This document shows, piece after piece, positions 41,182-52,514 of a stretch of DNA of 64,000 nt (within the stretch, counting starts at the first letter, position 1; the number at the start of each line of letters is the position of its first letter). The notes beneath the pieces were generated by a model that saw only the letters and a list, made by a program, of their open reading frames with translations, was not told where the DNA came from and did no database searches. The position numbers and the translations under genes were made by a program. Source of the DNA: Streptomyces alboniger (GTDB lineage: Bacteria > Actinomycetota > Actinomycetes > Streptomycetales > Streptomycetaceae); assembly GCF_008704395.1 (NCBI RefSeq), contig NZ_CP023695.1, forward strand, positions 4,960,001 to 5,024,000, read 5' to 3'.

Positions 41182-41871
41182 TCATGAGGACACATGCGCG
41201 GGCGTACGGTCCCAGTCATCCGGAAGGGGTGGTACGACCCAGGACGGATCGGGACGCCAGTGCTGCCAGCCGTCCGAAAACGGTGCCCCCCAGGCCTCGA
41301 TCACCTTGAGGGCGGCCCGGCCGGCGGCGCGTACGTCAGCAGCCTTTTCCGGGTCCATCAGGCCCACCCGCAGGGCCTCGGCGAACTCGTCCTCGTCGTG
41401 CCAGCGCCAGCTGCCGTCGGGGCGCACGGAGATGTCCAGAAAGTGATCCTCGGAATCCACGCCGCCCGACCAGCGGGTGCGCGGTTCCTCCAGGTTCACG
41501 TACCAGTTCTTGAACCGCCAGCCCGGGTCCCAGAACAGCCAGACCGACCACGGATCGCCGGGGCGGGCCAGCTTGAGGACGCCGGTGCCGAACCAGCGGT
41601 CCCTGCGCACGGCGCGCGGTTTGGTGTAGCGGGTGGCCAGGGGCTCGTGGTGCAGGGGGGTCCCGTCGGCCAGCACCGGCTTGACGCATTCGGTGCCGGG
41701 CGCCATCCAGACGGCGAGCAGGTCCTCGCTGTCCTGGACGACGGTGACGGGACGGCAGATGTGCACGCGGTCCCCGGCGTTCTCCCGGTACCGCCACAGG
41801 ATGTGGTCCCCGGGGGCCCACCGGGCCGCCGCACCGTCACCGTCCGCCGTCTTCCCGTCGAGGTCTGTCAT
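41182..41871 (-). CDS. DUF402 family protein
   Basis: A 229-residue protein of the DUF402/FomD-like beta-barrel family, related to nucleoside mono- and diphosphate phosphohydrolases. Visible features are WAPGDHILWRYRENAGDRVH, the aromatic core WSVWLFWDPGWRFKNWYVNL, and HFLDISVRPDGSWRWHDEDE with Asp and Glu that bind metal in FomD. The exact substrate is not known. It sits alone between the methyltransferase and fumC. Confidence 0.85.
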   Translation of the reverse strand: MTDLDGKTADGDGAAARWAPGDHILWRYRENAGDRVHICRPVTVVQDSEDLLAVWMAPGTECVKPVLADGTPLHHEPLATRYTKPRAVRRDRWFGTGVLKLARPGDPWSVWLFWDPGWRFKNWYVNLEEPRTRWSGGVDSEDHFLDISVRPDGSWRWHDEDEFAEALRVGLMDPEKAADVRAAGRAALKVIEAWGAPFSDGWQHWRPDPSWVVPPLPDDWDRTPAHVSS

Positions 41872-41977
41872 GGACAGATATTAGACGGGCCTCCTGTGAC
41901 GGGCCGGTGGATCACCCGGGAACGCGAGGTCCCGGCGCGAGGTCCCGTTGCGAAGGCCCGGCGCGCCAAGCCCGGTG

Positions 41978-43390
41978 CTAGGGGCGCGTCATGCGCAACA
42001 CGTCCAGGGCCTGGTCCAGTTGCTCCAGGGTGAGGTCGCCCCGGTCGACGTAGCCGGCCTCCAGGACGACCTCGCGGATCGTCTTGCGCTCGGCCAGGGA
42101 CCTCTTGGCGACCTTCGCCGCCTCCTCGTAGCCGATGTACTTGTTCAGCGGCGTCACGACGGACGGCGAGGACTCGGCGTACTCCCGGGCGCGGTCGCGG
42201 TTGGCGGTGATCCCGTCGACGGTCCGGTCGGCGAGCAGCCGGGAGACGTTGGCGAGCAGCCGGATCGACTCCAGTACGTTCTTGGCGATCACCGGAAGCA
42301 TGACGTTCAGCTCGAAGTTGCCGGCGGCGCCCGCCGCGGCGACCGTCGCGTCGTTGCCGGTGACCTGCGCGGCGACCATCAGCGCGGCCTCCGGGATGAC
42401 CGGGTTCACCTTGCCCGGCATGATCGACGAACCGGGTTGCAGATCCGGGAGGTTGATCTCCGCGAGGCCGGTGCGCGGGCCGGATGCCATCCACCGCAGG
42501 TCGTTGGCGATCTTCGTCAGGCCCACGCCGATCGTCCGCAGCTGGCCGCTGGTCTCGACGATGCCGTCCCGCGCGCCCTGCGCCTCGAAGTGGTCGCGCG
42601 CCTCGGTCAGCGGCAGCCCCGTGGCCCGCGCGACCTCGGCGATGACGGCCGCGGAGAAGCCGGGCGGGGTGTTGATGCCCGTACCCACGGCCGTGCCGCC
42701 GAGCGGCAGTTCGGCCAGGCGGGGCAGGGAGGCCTCCAGGCGTTCGATGCCGTACCGCACCTGGGCCGCGTAACCGCCGAACTCCTGGCCGAGGGTCACG
42801 GGCGTGGCGTCCATGAGGTGCGTGCGCCCGGACTTCACGACGTCCGCGAACTCCTCGGCCTTGCGCTCCAGGGCGGCGGCGAGGTGGTCGAGGGCGGGGA
42901 TCAGGTCGCCGGTCACCGCGCCCGTCGCCGCGATGTGGATCGAGGACGGGAAGACGTCGTTCGAGGACTGCGAGGCGTTGACGTGGTCGTTGGGGTGTAC
43001 GTCGCGTCCGAGCCGTTCCGTCGCGAGCGTGGCCAGGACCTCGTTGGTGTTCATGTTCGACGACGTGCCGGAGCCGGTCTGGAAGACGTCCACGGGGAAG
43101 TGGGCGTCCCAGCGGCCCTCGGCGACCCCGGCCGCCGCGTCCGCGATGGCGTCGGCGATGTCCTTGTCGAGCACGCCGAGGTCCGCGTTGACCTTGGCGG
43201 CGGCCCCCTTGATCCGCGCGAGGGCGGCGATGTGGGCGCGCTCAAGGCGCTGTCCCGAGATGGGGAAGTTCTCCACCGCGCGCTGGGTCTGGGCGCGCCA
43301 CTTGGCGTCGGCGGGGACCCGCACCTCGCCCATGGAGTCGTGCTCGGTCCGGTACTCGCCGGTGCGGTCTTCGCTGGCGTCGCTGGTCAT
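41978..43390 (-). CDS. fumC: Class II fumarate hydratase
   Basis: A 470-residue iron-independent fumarase of the aspartase/fumarase superfamily, interconverting fumarate and malate in the citric acid cycle. The signature [11 protein letters not shown] is present near residue 325, with [32 protein letters not shown] and [18 protein letters not shown] segments in family order; the catalytic Ser is in the GSSIMPG loop. It has normal length. Promoter elements probably lie in 43391-43523, a region that also holds ACCCAC and GTGGGT inverted arms (43479-43501) before the divergent secreted hydrolase. Confidence 0.96.
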   Translation of the reverse strand: MTSDASEDRTGEYRTEHDSMGEVRVPADAKWRAQTQRAVENFPISGQRLERAHIAALARIKGAAAKVNADLGVLDKDIADAIADAAAGVAEGRWDAHFPVDVFQTGSGTSSNMNTNEVLATLATERLGRDVHPNDHVNASQSSNDVFPSSIHIAATGAVTGDLIPALDHLAAALERKAEEFADVVKSGRTHLMDATPVTLGQEFGGYAAQVRYGIERLEASLPRLAELPLGGTAVGTGINTPPGFSAAVIAEVARATGLPLTEARDHFEAQGARDGIVETSGQLRTIGVGLTKIANDLRWMASGPRTGLAEINLPDLQPGSSIMPGKVNPVIPEAALMVAAQVTGNDATVAAAGAAGNFELNVMLPVIAKNVLESIRLLANVSRLLADRTVDGITANRDRAREYAESSPSVVTPLNKYIGYEEAAKVAKRSLAERKTIREVVLEAGYVDRGDLTLEQLDQALDVLRMTRP

Positions 43391-43523
43391 GCCGTGAACC
43401 TACCTCTCCGTTCGAAGCCCGTCGAAAAGCCCCGCGAAGTTGAGCACTTGTCTTGTTGCAGGTATTCCCAAGCCCTCTACCCACCAGTAAAAACCGTGGG
43501 TAACACCAATCCGGGGAGGCGCG

Positions 43524-45056
43524 ATGAAGCGCATCAGAAGCAGCGGACGGGCTCGGCTGCGATGTTCGTTCGCGGCGGCCGTCGCGATGACGGCCGTGCT
43601 CGGCACGGCGGCCGGGGCACCCGCCCGGGCGGCGGACGGGCCGAAGGCGCCCGCGTCCGCGCCGCTGCCGCCCGAACTGGAGAAGATCCGGGCGGCCGAG
43701 GCGACCAAGCTCTACGGCAGCCCTGCCGAACGCCCGATGGCCGAGCGCAAGACGGGCCTGATCTCCCTCGGCGACAGCGAGATCTCCGGTGAGGGGGTCG
43801 GGACGTACGAACCGGGCACCGACGGCCCCGACAACTGGTGTCACCGCTCGCCGGACGCCGCGATCCACCGGACGGGCATCCCCGCCGACGTGACGTACAA
43901 CGTCGCCTGTTCGGGGGCGCGGACCGTCAACATCAAAATCGGCGGCCAGAAGCAGTACGCCGACGAGCTGGTGCAGAGCGACAACCTCGCCGTCAAGGCG
44001 CGCAACACGAGGATCAAGACGATCCTGCTCGTCGTCGGCGCCAACGACGACCTTCAGTTCTCACCCGTGATGACGGACTGCGTCACCCGTTACCTGCTCG
44101 GCCAGGGACCCTGCGCGGCCAAGTACCACGACGGCTGGCAGGCGCGCGTGGACGCCCTCGTACCCAAGGTCGAGCAGTCCATCCGCGACCTCAAGACCGT
44201 CATGAGGGACGCGGGATACCAGGAGGGCGACTACCAGCTCGTCGCCATGGGCTACCCGAGTCCGATCGGACCGGACTTCCGCGACAACCCCGCGTTCCCC
44301 GGCAAGCTGGCCTGCGGCGGGCTCGGTTACGACTCCGACACCGAGTGGGGCCGCAACTACGCGGTGCCGACCTTCGAGACCGGCATGCGCAGGGCCGCGA
44401 GGAACGCCGGAGCGACCTATCTCGACAACTCCCGCCTCTTCCACGGCCACGAGGTCTGCATGGAGGACACCTGGGCGCGCGGCCTCTACGTCGACCTGTC
44501 CAACCCCTTCCCGCCGGACTCCAACTCCGTACGCCAGTCCTTCCACCCCAACGCCCGCGGCCACGCCGCCTTCGCCTCCTGCCTGACGCAGCTGTACGCC
44601 TCCGGCAAGCGTGAGGCCAGCTGTGCCGACCCGGCGAGCACGGGCAGCCGGAAGCTGTACGAGGGCGCCTGGGACGATGCGTTCAAGCCCCTGAGGAACG
44701 AGGCCACCGGGACGTGCCTGGACGTCGACGCGTCCAAGAGCCGTAACGGCACGAAGGTCCAGGGCTGGGACTGCACGGGTCATCGCAACCAGATCTGGTG
44801 GTACGACGACTCGCGGCGCTCGCTGCACACTGGATTGACCCAGGATCGCTGTCTGGACGTGCCGGACGGCGCCTACAAGGAAGGTGCCGCCGTTGTGTTG
44901 TGGAACTGCCACGGGGGTGGCAACCAGAAGTTCGTCCGGGAGACCGGGACGGTGCGGCCCGCTGCCGCGAGTGAGCTGTGTCTGACCCTTGCGGGGGGCA
45001 AGGAGCCGTTGCGGCTTCAGAAGTGTGCCGGGACTGCGAATCAGCGGTTCGCCTGA
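43524..45056 (+). CDS. Secreted SGNH/GDSL hydrolase with C-terminal ricin-type lectin domain
   Basis: A 510-residue secreted protein. Signal peptide residues 1-37 (AAAVAMTAVLGTAAGAPARAA). The SGNH esterase domain (about 70-365) has the catalytic Ser in LISLGDSEISG (S85), the oxyanion Asn in VVGANDDLQF, and the catalytic His in SFHPNARGHAAF. Cysteines near VACSG, DCVTRY and GPCAAK suggest disulfides. The last 125 residues are a ricin B-type beta-trefoil with QxW-like turns in GHRNQIWWYDD, GGNQKFVRE and TANQRFA, likely a polysaccharide anchor. It may deacetylate or hydrolyse a plant or bacterial polymer. It lies between two fumarase genes. Confidence 0.9.
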   Translation: MKRIRSSGRARLRCSFAAAVAMTAVLGTAAGAPARAADGPKAPASAPLPPELEKIRAAEATKLYGSPAERPMAERKTGLISLGDSEISGEGVGTYEPGTDGPDNWCHRSPDAAIHRTGIPADVTYNVACSGARTVNIKIGGQKQYADELVQSDNLAVKARNTRIKTILLVVGANDDLQFSPVMTDCVTRYLLGQGPCAAKYHDGWQARVDALVPKVEQSIRDLKTVMRDAGYQEGDYQLVAMGYPSPIGPDFRDNPAFPGKLACGGLGYDSDTEWGRNYAVPTFETGMRRAARNAGATYLDNSRLFHGHEVCMEDTWARGLYVDLSNPFPPDSNSVRQSFHPNARGHAAFASCLTQLYASGKREASCADPASTGSRKLYEGAWDDAFKPLRNEATGTCLDVDASKSRNGTKVQGWDCTGHRNQIWWYDDSRRSLHTGLTQDRCLDVPDGAYKEGAAVVLWNCHGGGNQKFVRETGTVRPAAASELCLTLAGGKEPLRLQKCAGTANQRFA

Positions 45057-45059
45057 GGG

Positions 45060-45135
45060 GTTGCCTTCACTGCGGGTGCGCCGTGGCCGGGCGCGCAGTT
45101 CCCCGCGCCCCTTCGGGGCGCACCCGCAGGTTTCG
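45060..45135. repeat. Streptomyces-type intergenic repeat/hairpin (GCGCAGTTCCCCGCGCCCCT element)
   Basis: GCGCAGTTCCCCGCGCCCCT (45092-45111) is, to my recollection, the core of an element found many times in Streptomyces genomes downstream of genes. It is flanked by a 12-bp inverted repeat, TGCGGGTGCGCC (45071-45082) and GGCGCACCCGCA (45117-45128). It lies between convergent genes and probably works as a terminator. Confidence 0.65.
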
Positions 45136-45139
45136 CGTG

Positions 45140-46807
<1,668 letters not shown>

Positions 46808-47030
46808 GTGCGGCCATTCCTCACTCGGCAGACAGCGGCGCGGCCTCCATTGGCGGCGCGCCAACCAGCGTAGAACGCGCGAAGCGGGCCGGGTTTGTGA
46901 GGTAAGGCTCAGTAGGGCGCGGCCGGGCTCCCGCGGGTCGCCTGCCGGGTTGTCTGCGGGTTGGCTGCGGGTTGTCCGGGGTTGTCCACAGGGCTGGTCG
47001 CGATCTATCGCGTCTGGGTACGCTGCTGGG

Positions 47031-47717
47031 GTGGACCTCGAAAAGCGCCTCCCGCAGCCCGATCCCGCCGCAGCCGACGAGCCGGGATCGCTCCGCGCCT
47101 CGGACGCCGACCGGGACCGCACGGCGGACATCCTCCGCGACGCCCTGGCCGAGGGCCGCCTGACCGCGGAGGAGCACGCCGACCGCGTCGAGGGGGTCTA
47201 CCGCGCCAAGACCATGGCCGAACTGCGGCCGCTGGTCAGCGACTTGCCCGCGGGCCATGAGCAGCCGCGGGCGGGGTTCAGGCCCGGGCCCGCCCCGTTC
47301 CGCCCCTCCCCGGGAGCGGTCCCGCCGGTCGCCGACGAGAACATGGTCGCGGTGCTCAGCGGCTGCGTCCGCAAGGGCCGCTGGCGCGTGGGCCGCCGCA
47401 CGCACGCGTACGCGATCTTCGGCAGTGTCGAGATAGACCTGAGCGAGGCGATCTTCGAGCAGCGCCAGGTGGTCATCAAGGCGATCGCGATCTTCGGCTC
47501 GGTCGAGGTCCGCGTCCCGGAGAACGTGTCGTTGCGCGGCAGCGGCGCGGGCGTCCTCGGCACTTTCGAGGTGGACACGCTCGACTCCGCCGACCAGGAC
47601 GCCCCCGTCGTCTTCGTGGACGGCCTGGCGGTCCTCGGGAGCATCGAGGCGCGCCCCCAGCGCGGCAAAATCGTGCGTGACCTGCATCAGCGCCTGCGCA
47701 AGCACCTCGGGCACTGA
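47031..47717 (+). CDS. DUF1707 / LiaF-like domain protein
   Basis: A 228-residue protein. The N-terminal DUF1707 domain (about 20-70) reads [20 protein letters not shown], then [20 protein letters not shown], the actinobacterial SHOCT-like motif. The C-terminal 110 residues form a LiaF/DUF2154-type beta repeat ([17 protein letters not shown] and [18 protein letters not shown]). There are no membrane segments. Such proteins are linked to cell-envelope stress in other Gram-positives. GTG at 47031 follows TACGCT by 6 bases with no Shine-Dalgarno sequence, so the mRNA is probably leaderless. Confidence 0.85.
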   Translation: MDLEKRLPQPDPAAADEPGSLRASDADRDRTADILRDALAEGRLTAEEHADRVEGVYRAKTMAELRPLVSDLPAGHEQPRAGFRPGPAPFRPSPGAVPPVADENMVAVLSGCVRKGRWRVGRRTHAYAIFGSVEIDLSEAIFEQRQVVIKAIAIFGSVEVRVPENVSLRGSGAGVLGTFEVDTLDSADQDAPVVFVDGLAVLGSIEARPQRGKIVRDLHQRLRKHLGH

Positions 47718-47842
47718 CGGCCGAGGCCCCGCGAGGGGAAGGCGGACCTCCGCGTATCGGAACTCAGTGCATAGGCGCGCACACAGCGGGTAGAGCTTGC
47801 TGCATCGTCTCTCGCTCGCGAAGCCGTCGTCAGGAGTAGACC

Positions 47843-48217
47843 GTGCTGCAACCGTCGCATCAGTCCCTACAGGTCGCCGCTGTCCCGGCTCAGCGGGGCC
47901 CGGCGCGGGACCGGACCGATGACGCGCCATGGCATACGGAGGCCGTGTGCCGTCGCGACGAAGCCGGACTGTTCTTCGCCCCGTCCAAGGAACCGACCGC
48001 GGCCAGGCTCTCGCGCGAGGAGGCGGCCAAGCGCGTCTGCGCCCGCTGTCCCGTGATGGTCGCCTGCCGCGAGCACGCCCTGCTCCAGCCCGAGCCGTAC
48101 GGCGTGTGGGGCGGCCTCACCGCCGCCGAGCGCCGCGTGGTCCTCGCCCGCAGGCGCAGGCGTGACCTGGAGCTCCAGAAGGCGGCGCACGCGGCGGGCG
48201 TCGCCGCAGCGGGATAG
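47843..48217 (+). CDS. WhiB-family iron-sulfur transcription factor
   Basis: A 124-residue Wbl protein. Cluster ligands are C36, C66, C69 and C75 (AVCRRDEAG, RVCARCPVMVACREH), followed by the beta-turn YGVWGGLTAAERR (residues 86-98) and a basic tail RRRRRDLELQ for DNA contact. Wbl proteins bind sigma factors and respond to redox or NO; they are restricted to Actinobacteria. GTG at 47843 has AGGAG 6 bases upstream. Position next to glpX suggests the gene called wblI in S. coelicolor, but this is from memory. Confidence 0.94.
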   Translation: MLQPSHQSLQVAAVPAQRGPARDRTDDAPWHTEAVCRRDEAGLFFAPSKEPTAARLSREEAAKRVCARCPVMVACREHALLQPEPYGVWGGLTAAERRVVLARRRRRDLELQKAAHAAGVAAAG

Positions 48218-48238
48218 CCCTCGGGCGCAGGGGAAGCG

Positions 48239-48282
48239 AGAGGTAAGGGGGCGTCCCCCGCACGGGACGCCCCCTTACCTCT
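48239..48282. terminator. Bidirectional terminator with 19-bp perfect arms
   Basis: Arms 48239-48257 and 48264-48282 are perfectly complementary around loop CCGCAC. It lies between the convergent whiB-like and glpX genes. Confidence 0.9.
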
Positions 48283-48325
48283 GCGTAATGCTTCTCCTGC
48301 TGCGGACTTCTTCTGCCGCTGCGGA

Positions 48326-49357
48326 CTACTTCGCGCGGTCGAAGTCGACCGCGCTGTAGGCGCGCAGCTTCGAGAGCCGGTGGTCGGAGTCGATCTTGCG
48401 GATCGTTCCCGACTTGGAGCGCATGACCAGCGACGACGTCGAAGCGGTGGCCGCTCGGTAGCGGACGCCCTGGAGCAGCTCGCCGTCGGTGATGCCGGTC
48501 GCGACGAAGAAGACGTTGTCGCCCTTGACCAGGTCGTCGGTCGAGAGTGTGCGGTCCAGGTCGTGGCCCGCGTCGAGGGCCCGCTGGCGCTCGGCGTCGT
48601 CCTTGGGCCACAGCTTGCCCTGGATCACGCCGCCCAGGCACTTGATCGCACAGGCCGAGATGATGCCCTCGGGAGTGCCGCCGATGCCCATGAGCAGATC
48701 GACGCCGGTGCCCTCGCGCACGGCCATGACCGAGCCCGCCACATCGCCGTCCGAAATGAACTTGATGCGGGCGCCGGTCTCGCGGATCTCCTTGACGATG
48801 CCCTCGTGGCGGGGGCGGTCCAGGATCATGACCGTGACGTCCTCGGGGGAGGAGTTCTTGGCCTTGGCGACGCGGCGGATGTTGACCGACGCGGGCGCGT
48901 TGATGTCGACGTAGTCCGCGGCCTCGGGGCCGGTGACCAGCTTGTCCATGTAGAAGACGGCGGACGGGTCGAACATGGCGCCGCGGTCGGCGGCGGCCAG
49001 GACGGCGATGGCGTTCGGCATGCCCTTCGCCGTCAGCGTCGTGCCGTCGATCGGGTCGACGGCGATGTCGACCTCGGCGCCGGTGCCGTCGCCGATGCGC
49101 TCTCCGTTGAAGAGCATCGGGGCCTCGTCCTTCTCGCCCTCCCCGATGACGACGACGCCGTTCATCGAGACGGTGTGGACGAGGGTCCGCATGGCCCTGA
49201 CCGCGGCGCCGTCCGCGCCGTTCTTGTCGCCGCGGCCGACCCAGCGGCCCGCGGCCATGGCGGCGGCCTCGGTGACCCGGACGAGCTCCAGGGCGAGGTT
49301 GCGGTCGGGGGCCTCGGGGGAGACCTCCAGCTCGGACGGAAGATGATGCTCGGTCAT
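48326..49357 (-). CDS. glpX: Class II fructose-1,6-bisphosphatase
   Basis: A 343-residue GlpX-type phosphatase that hydrolyses fructose 1,6-bisphosphate in gluconeogenesis, the only FBPase type in most actinobacteria. Metal and phosphate ligands are in [13 protein letters not shown] and [19 protein letters not shown]. Residues [17 protein letters not shown] at the N-terminus and [26 protein letters not shown] complete the family pattern. The start at 49357 is preceded by AGAGGTG. Its promoter faces the DUF4245 gene. Confidence 0.96.
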   Translation of the reverse strand: MTEHHLPSELEVSPEAPDRNLALELVRVTEAAAMAAGRWVGRGDKNGADGAAVRAMRTLVHTVSMNGVVVIGEGEKDEAPMLFNGERIGDGTGAEVDIAVDPIDGTTLTAKGMPNAIAVLAAADRGAMFDPSAVFYMDKLVTGPEAADYVDINAPASVNIRRVAKAKNSSPEDVTVMILDRPRHEGIVKEIRETGARIKFISDGDVAGSVMAVREGTGVDLLMGIGGTPEGIISACAIKCLGGVIQGKLWPKDDAERQRALDAGHDLDRTLSTDDLVKGDNVFFVATGITDGELLQGVRYRAATASTSSLVMRSKSGTIRKIDSDHRLSKLRAYSAVDFDRAK

Positions 49358-49522
49358 CGGGACGCACCTCTCTGCTGATACGACGACGGCCGGATGAGGG
49401 ATTGTGAACGACTCTATCTGTAGGTCGACAAAATGAGCAGTGGGCCCCACGCATGAGCGGACCGGGCGGAGAGGGGAGATACCGGGGGAAGATCCGTGCC
49501 GGGCGCCTGAGACCATGGGGGC

Positions 49523-50041
49523 GTGGCAGGCAGACAAGGCAACCAGACCGTCAAGAACATGCTGTGGTCGTTGGTGGTGATCGCCCTGGTCGCGGGCGTG
49601 ATCTACATCTTCGTCCCGCATGACGAGTCCAAGACCCCGGTCAAGCGGGTCGACTACCGCGTGGAGCTCCTGACGGCCCGGCGGGCCGCGGCGTACCCCG
49701 TGGCGGCGCCCGAGGGCCTGCCCAAGGAGTGGAAGCCGACATCCGTGCGGTTCAACGGCGCCGAGCACGACGACTGGCACCTCGGCTTCCTCGACCCCGG
49801 CGGTGAGTACGTGGCGGTCAAGCAGTCCACCGCCAAGCCGGCCAGGTTCATCGAGAAGGCCACCCAGGAGGCCACGAGGACCGACGCCACCGAGAAGATC
49901 GGCGGCCGGACGTGGCAGCGGTACAAGGGTTCGACGTACGACGCCCTGGTGAGCACCGAGAAGGGCGCGACGACGGTCGTCACGGGCACGGCGTCCTTCG
50001 GGCAGCTCGCGAAGATGGCGGAGTCGCTGAGAACGGCGTGA
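49523..50041 (+). CDS. DUF4245 family membrane-anchored protein
   Basis: A 172-residue protein with one N-terminal membrane helix ([20 protein letters not shown], residues 10-29). The remainder is extracytoplasmic: [20 protein letters not shown], then [19 protein letters not shown], matching actinobacterial DUF4245. Function unknown. The GTG start is preceded by GACCATGGGGGC; the -10-like GACCAT lies 6 bases upstream, so the transcript may be leaderless. It is divergent from glpX. Confidence 0.83.
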   Translation: MAGRQGNQTVKNMLWSLVVIALVAGVIYIFVPHDESKTPVKRVDYRVELLTARRAAAYPVAAPEGLPKEWKPTSVRFNGAEHDDWHLGFLDPGGEYVAVKQSTAKPARFIEKATQEATRTDATEKIGGRTWQRYKGSTYDALVSTEKGATTVVTGTASFGQLAKMAESLRTA

Positions 50042-50074
50042 GCGTGGCGCGGTGAGCGTCGAGTGACGCGATGA

Positions 50075-50113
50075 CGCGAAGGGCCCCCGGCGGTGTGCCG
50101 GGGGCCCTTCGCG
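50075..50113. terminator. Bidirectional terminator with 17-bp perfect arms
   Basis: CGCGAAGGGCCCCCGGC (50075-50091) and GCCGGGGGCCCTTCGCG (50097-50113) pair perfectly around loop GGTGT, between the convergent DUF4245 and nitroreductase genes. Confidence 0.92.
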
Positions 50114-50143
50114 TGGCGGTGGAGCGTGCGGGGTCGCTGTCGC

Positions 50144-50734
50144 TCAGACCGTGGTGACGACGTCGTCGTAGGCCAGGCGCGGGGAGCGCGGGAACCAGGC
50201 GTCCTCGCCCGGCTTGCCGATGTTGACGACCATCAGCGGGGTGTGGTCGTCGTCCAGGAACTCCTTCTGAACGCCGGCGGGGTCGAAGCCGGTCATCGGG
50301 CCCGCGGCCAGGCCGGCGGCGCGGACGCCGACGATGAAGTACCCGGCCTGGAGGGTGGCGTTCACCAGCGCGGCCTGCTCACGGGCCGGGCGCTCGGCGA
50401 AGAACACGTCCTTGGCCTGCGGGAAGTGCGGGAACAGCGCCGGAAGCTCCTCGTGGAACTCGTTGTCCGCGGAGAGGATCGCGACCAGCGGCGCGGACGC
50501 CGTCTTCGGGCGGTTGCCCTCGGCCATGTGCGCGACCAGGCGCTCGCGGGCCTCGGGGGAGCGGACCAGGGTGACACGCAGCGGCGACTGGTTGAAGGCG
50601 GTCGGGCCGTACTTGACCAGGTCGTAGATCGCCTGGACCTGCTCCTCGGTGACCGGCTCGTCGGTGAAGGTGTTCGCGGTGCGCGCCTCGCGGAAGAGCA
50701 GGTCCTGGGCGGCGGGGTCAAGAGCGAGGGACAT
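50144..50734 (-). CDS. Nitroreductase-family FMN protein (RutE-like malonic semialdehyde reductase)
   Basis: A 196-residue flavoprotein of the HadB/RutE group. Features are FREARTANTFTDEPVTEEQ near the N-terminus in place of the Arg-Arg pair of classic nitroreductases, KYGPTAFNQSPLRVTLVRS as the FMN-binding block, and AAGLAAGPMTGFDPAGVQKE. RutE reduces malonic semialdehyde in pyrimidine degradation; other members reduce quinones or nitro compounds. No rut genes are nearby, so the substrate is open. Its promoter has TTGAAT (minus strand, 50804-50809) 18 bases from TACTGT, within an A/T-rich patch TTTAAGATTCAA that could be an operator. Confidence 0.88.
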   Translation of the reverse strand: MSLALDPAAQDLLFREARTANTFTDEPVTEEQVQAIYDLVKYGPTAFNQSPLRVTLVRSPEARERLVAHMAEGNRPKTASAPLVAILSADNEFHEELPALFPHFPQAKDVFFAERPAREQAALVNATLQAGYFIVGVRAAGLAAGPMTGFDPAGVQKEFLDDDHTPLMVVNIGKPGEDAWFPRSPRLAYDDVVTTV

Positions 50735-50862
50735 GGATCTACCTTCTCGTTGCATGCTGTGGATCAACTGGCACCACCGACAGTACGGCACTTTACGTTT
50801 AAGATTCAACCAAAGCTGGGGCGTCGTGATCCGCTTCACATGAGCGTGGGTGCCCGGCCCGG

Positions 50863-51111
50863 TCAGCCCTCGGGGGCGTCCGCCTCGGCGTCCTCGCCCG
50901 CGAGGGCCGCGTCCAGACGGGCGCGCGCCCCGTCCAGCCAGCGGCGGCACACCTTCGCCAGCTCCTCGCCCCGCTCCCACAGGGCGAGCGACTCCTCCAG
51001 GGTCGTGCCGCCGGTCTCCAGGCGGCGTACGACCTCGATCAGCTCGTCCCGCGCCTGCTCGTACCCGAGCGCGTCCGCCGGGCCCGTGGCCTCGTCCGTC
51101 TTGCTGGTCAT
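50863..51111 (-). CDS. xseB: Exodeoxyribonuclease VII small subunit
   Basis: An 82-residue XseB subunit, of normal length. The conserved region is [20 protein letters not shown], then [20 protein letters not shown], followed by [11 protein letters not shown]. XseB binds XseA helices to make the single-strand DNA exonuclease. It follows xseA by 9 bases on the same strand. Confidence 0.96.
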   Translation of the reverse strand: MTSKTDEATGPADALGYEQARDELIEVVRRLETGGTTLEESLALWERGEELAKVCRRWLDGARARLDAALAGEDAEADAPEG

Positions 51112-51120
51112 GCGCCCACC

Positions 51121-52338
51121 CTAATGGTCGGTTTGTGTGGTTCGTACGGTGAATTCGCCCTCGGCGACGCGGGCCCTCAGCTCCTCGTCGGCGCCCACCT
51201 CTGCCGGGGCCCGCACCACCGCGCCGTCCGCCTTCTGGAGCACCGCGTACCCCCGCTGGAGGGTCGCGGCGGGGGAGAGGGCGACCACGCGCGCGTGGGT
51301 GTGCGTCAGCTCCGACGACGCCCGGTCGAGCAGGTGCCCGAGCGTGCGCCGCGCCCGGTCGGCCAGCGCCGCGACCTGCTCCTCACGCTCCTCGACCATG
51401 CGGTGCGGATGCTCCATGGAGGGGCGCCCCAGAGCGTGCGCGAGGCCGCGGTCCTCGCGGTCCAGAAAGGCGTCCATGCAGCGCCGGGCGCGCTCGCGCA
51501 GGGCCTGTACGCGCTCGTACTCCTCGCCGACGTCCGGTACGACCTTCTTCGCGGCGTCGGTCGGGGTGGAGGCGCGCAGGTCCGCCACGTAGTCCAGGAG
51601 GGGGTTGTCCGGCTCGTGCCCGATCGCCGAGACCACCGGCGTACGACACGAGGCCACCGCCCTGATCAGCTGCTCGTCCGAGAACGGCAGCAGGTCCTCC
51701 ACGCTGCCGCCGCCCCGCGCCACGATGATCACGTCGACCTCGTCGAGCGCGTCGAGGTCCTGCACGGCCTGGACGACCTGCGGCACCGCGTGGACGCCCT
51801 GGACGGGGACGGTGCGCACCTCGAAGCGGACGGCGGGCCAGCGGTGCCTGGCGTTCTCCAGGACGTCCCGCTCGGCGGCCGAGGCACGGCCCGTGACGAG
51901 GCCGATGAGCTGGGGCAGGAAGGGCAGGGTCTTCTTGCGCTCGGCCGCGAAGAGGCCCTCCGCGGCGAGGCTCTTCTTCAACTGCTCGATCCGCGCGAGC
52001 AGTTCACCGACGCCGACGGGCCTTATCTCGGCGGCCCGCAGGGACAGCTGGCCCCGGGGGGCGTACCACTCCGGCTTGGCGTGGACGACGACGCGGGCGC
52101 CCTCCGACACGACGTCCGCCACGGCGTCGAACACCTGGCGATAACAGGTGACGCTCACCGAGATGTCGTGCGACGGGTCGCGCAGCGTCATGAAGACGAC
52201 GCCGGCGCCGGGCCTGCGCGACAGCTGGGTGATCTGCCCCTCGACCCAGACGGCACCGAGCCGGTCGATCCAGCCGCCGATGAGCCGCGACACCTGCCCC
52301 ACGGGCAGCGGCGCGTCCGCGGACGTGTTGAGAGCCAT
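51121..52338 (-). CDS. xseA: Exodeoxyribonuclease VII large subunit
   Basis: A 405-residue XseA. The OB-fold occupies residues 10-110 ([20 protein letters not shown]). The catalytic domain (about 120-280) has [40 protein letters not shown] and [20 protein letters not shown], the metal-dependent nuclease core. The C-terminal coiled coil (about 285-360) binds XseB. The ATG at 52338 has no Shine-Dalgarno sequence but TACGCT lies 7 bases upstream on the coding strand, so the mRNA is probably leaderless. Confidence 0.95.
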   Translation of the reverse strand: MALNTSADAPLPVGQVSRLIGGWIDRLGAVWVEGQITQLSRRPGAGVVFMTLRDPSHDISVSVTCYRQVFDAVADVVSEGARVVVHAKPEWYAPRGQLSLRAAEIRPVGVGELLARIEQLKKSLAAEGLFAAERKKTLPFLPQLIGLVTGRASAAERDVLENARHRWPAVRFEVRTVPVQGVHAVPQVVQAVQDLDALDEVDVIIVARGGGSVEDLLPFSDEQLIRAVASCRTPVVSAIGHEPDNPLLDYVADLRASTPTDAAKKVVPDVGEEYERVQALRERARRCMDAFLDREDRGLAHALGRPSMEHPHRMVEEREEQVAALADRARRTLGHLLDRASSELTHTHARVVALSPAATLQRGYAVLQKADGAVVRAPAEVGADEELRARVAEGEFTVRTTQTDH

Positions 52339-52471
52339 GCGGCCGAGCGTAGCCGCAGGGTGTGACAGCGGGGCGCGGCTGGTCCGGAGCGGTTCGACAC
52401 GGGCGAACGGCCCCCACTCCGCCGCTTCGGCACGGGGCGAACGGCCCCTACCCTGCCGATTCGGCGCCGGG

Positions 52472-52513
52472 TAAACGGGTGGGTGGGTGGGAGAGATTCG
52501 CCGCGAAGCGGCG
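52472..52513. repeat. Interspersed intergenic repeat (GTGGGTGGGTGGGAGA motif plus hairpin), copy 2
   Basis: TAAACGGGTGGGTGGGTGGG (52472-52491), then GAGAGATT and the hairpin CGCCGC, GAA, GCGGCG (52499-52513), repeats the pattern seen at 2631-2673. It ends 2 bases from the stop of the minus-strand permease. In the same gap, a pair of CGAACGGCCCC-containing units (52404-52415 and 52440-52450) forms a short direct repeat. Confidence 0.6.
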
Positions 52514-52514
52514 C

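Noticed and set aside
46808..47131. Upstream extension of the class I fumarase to 663 residues
   Set aside because: The added part is Arg/Ser-rich without family similarity; ATG at 46807 gives the usual N-terminus.
48380..49378. A 332-codon plus-strand open frame opposite glpX
   Set aside because: Antisense shadow; the glpX product is complete with all motifs.
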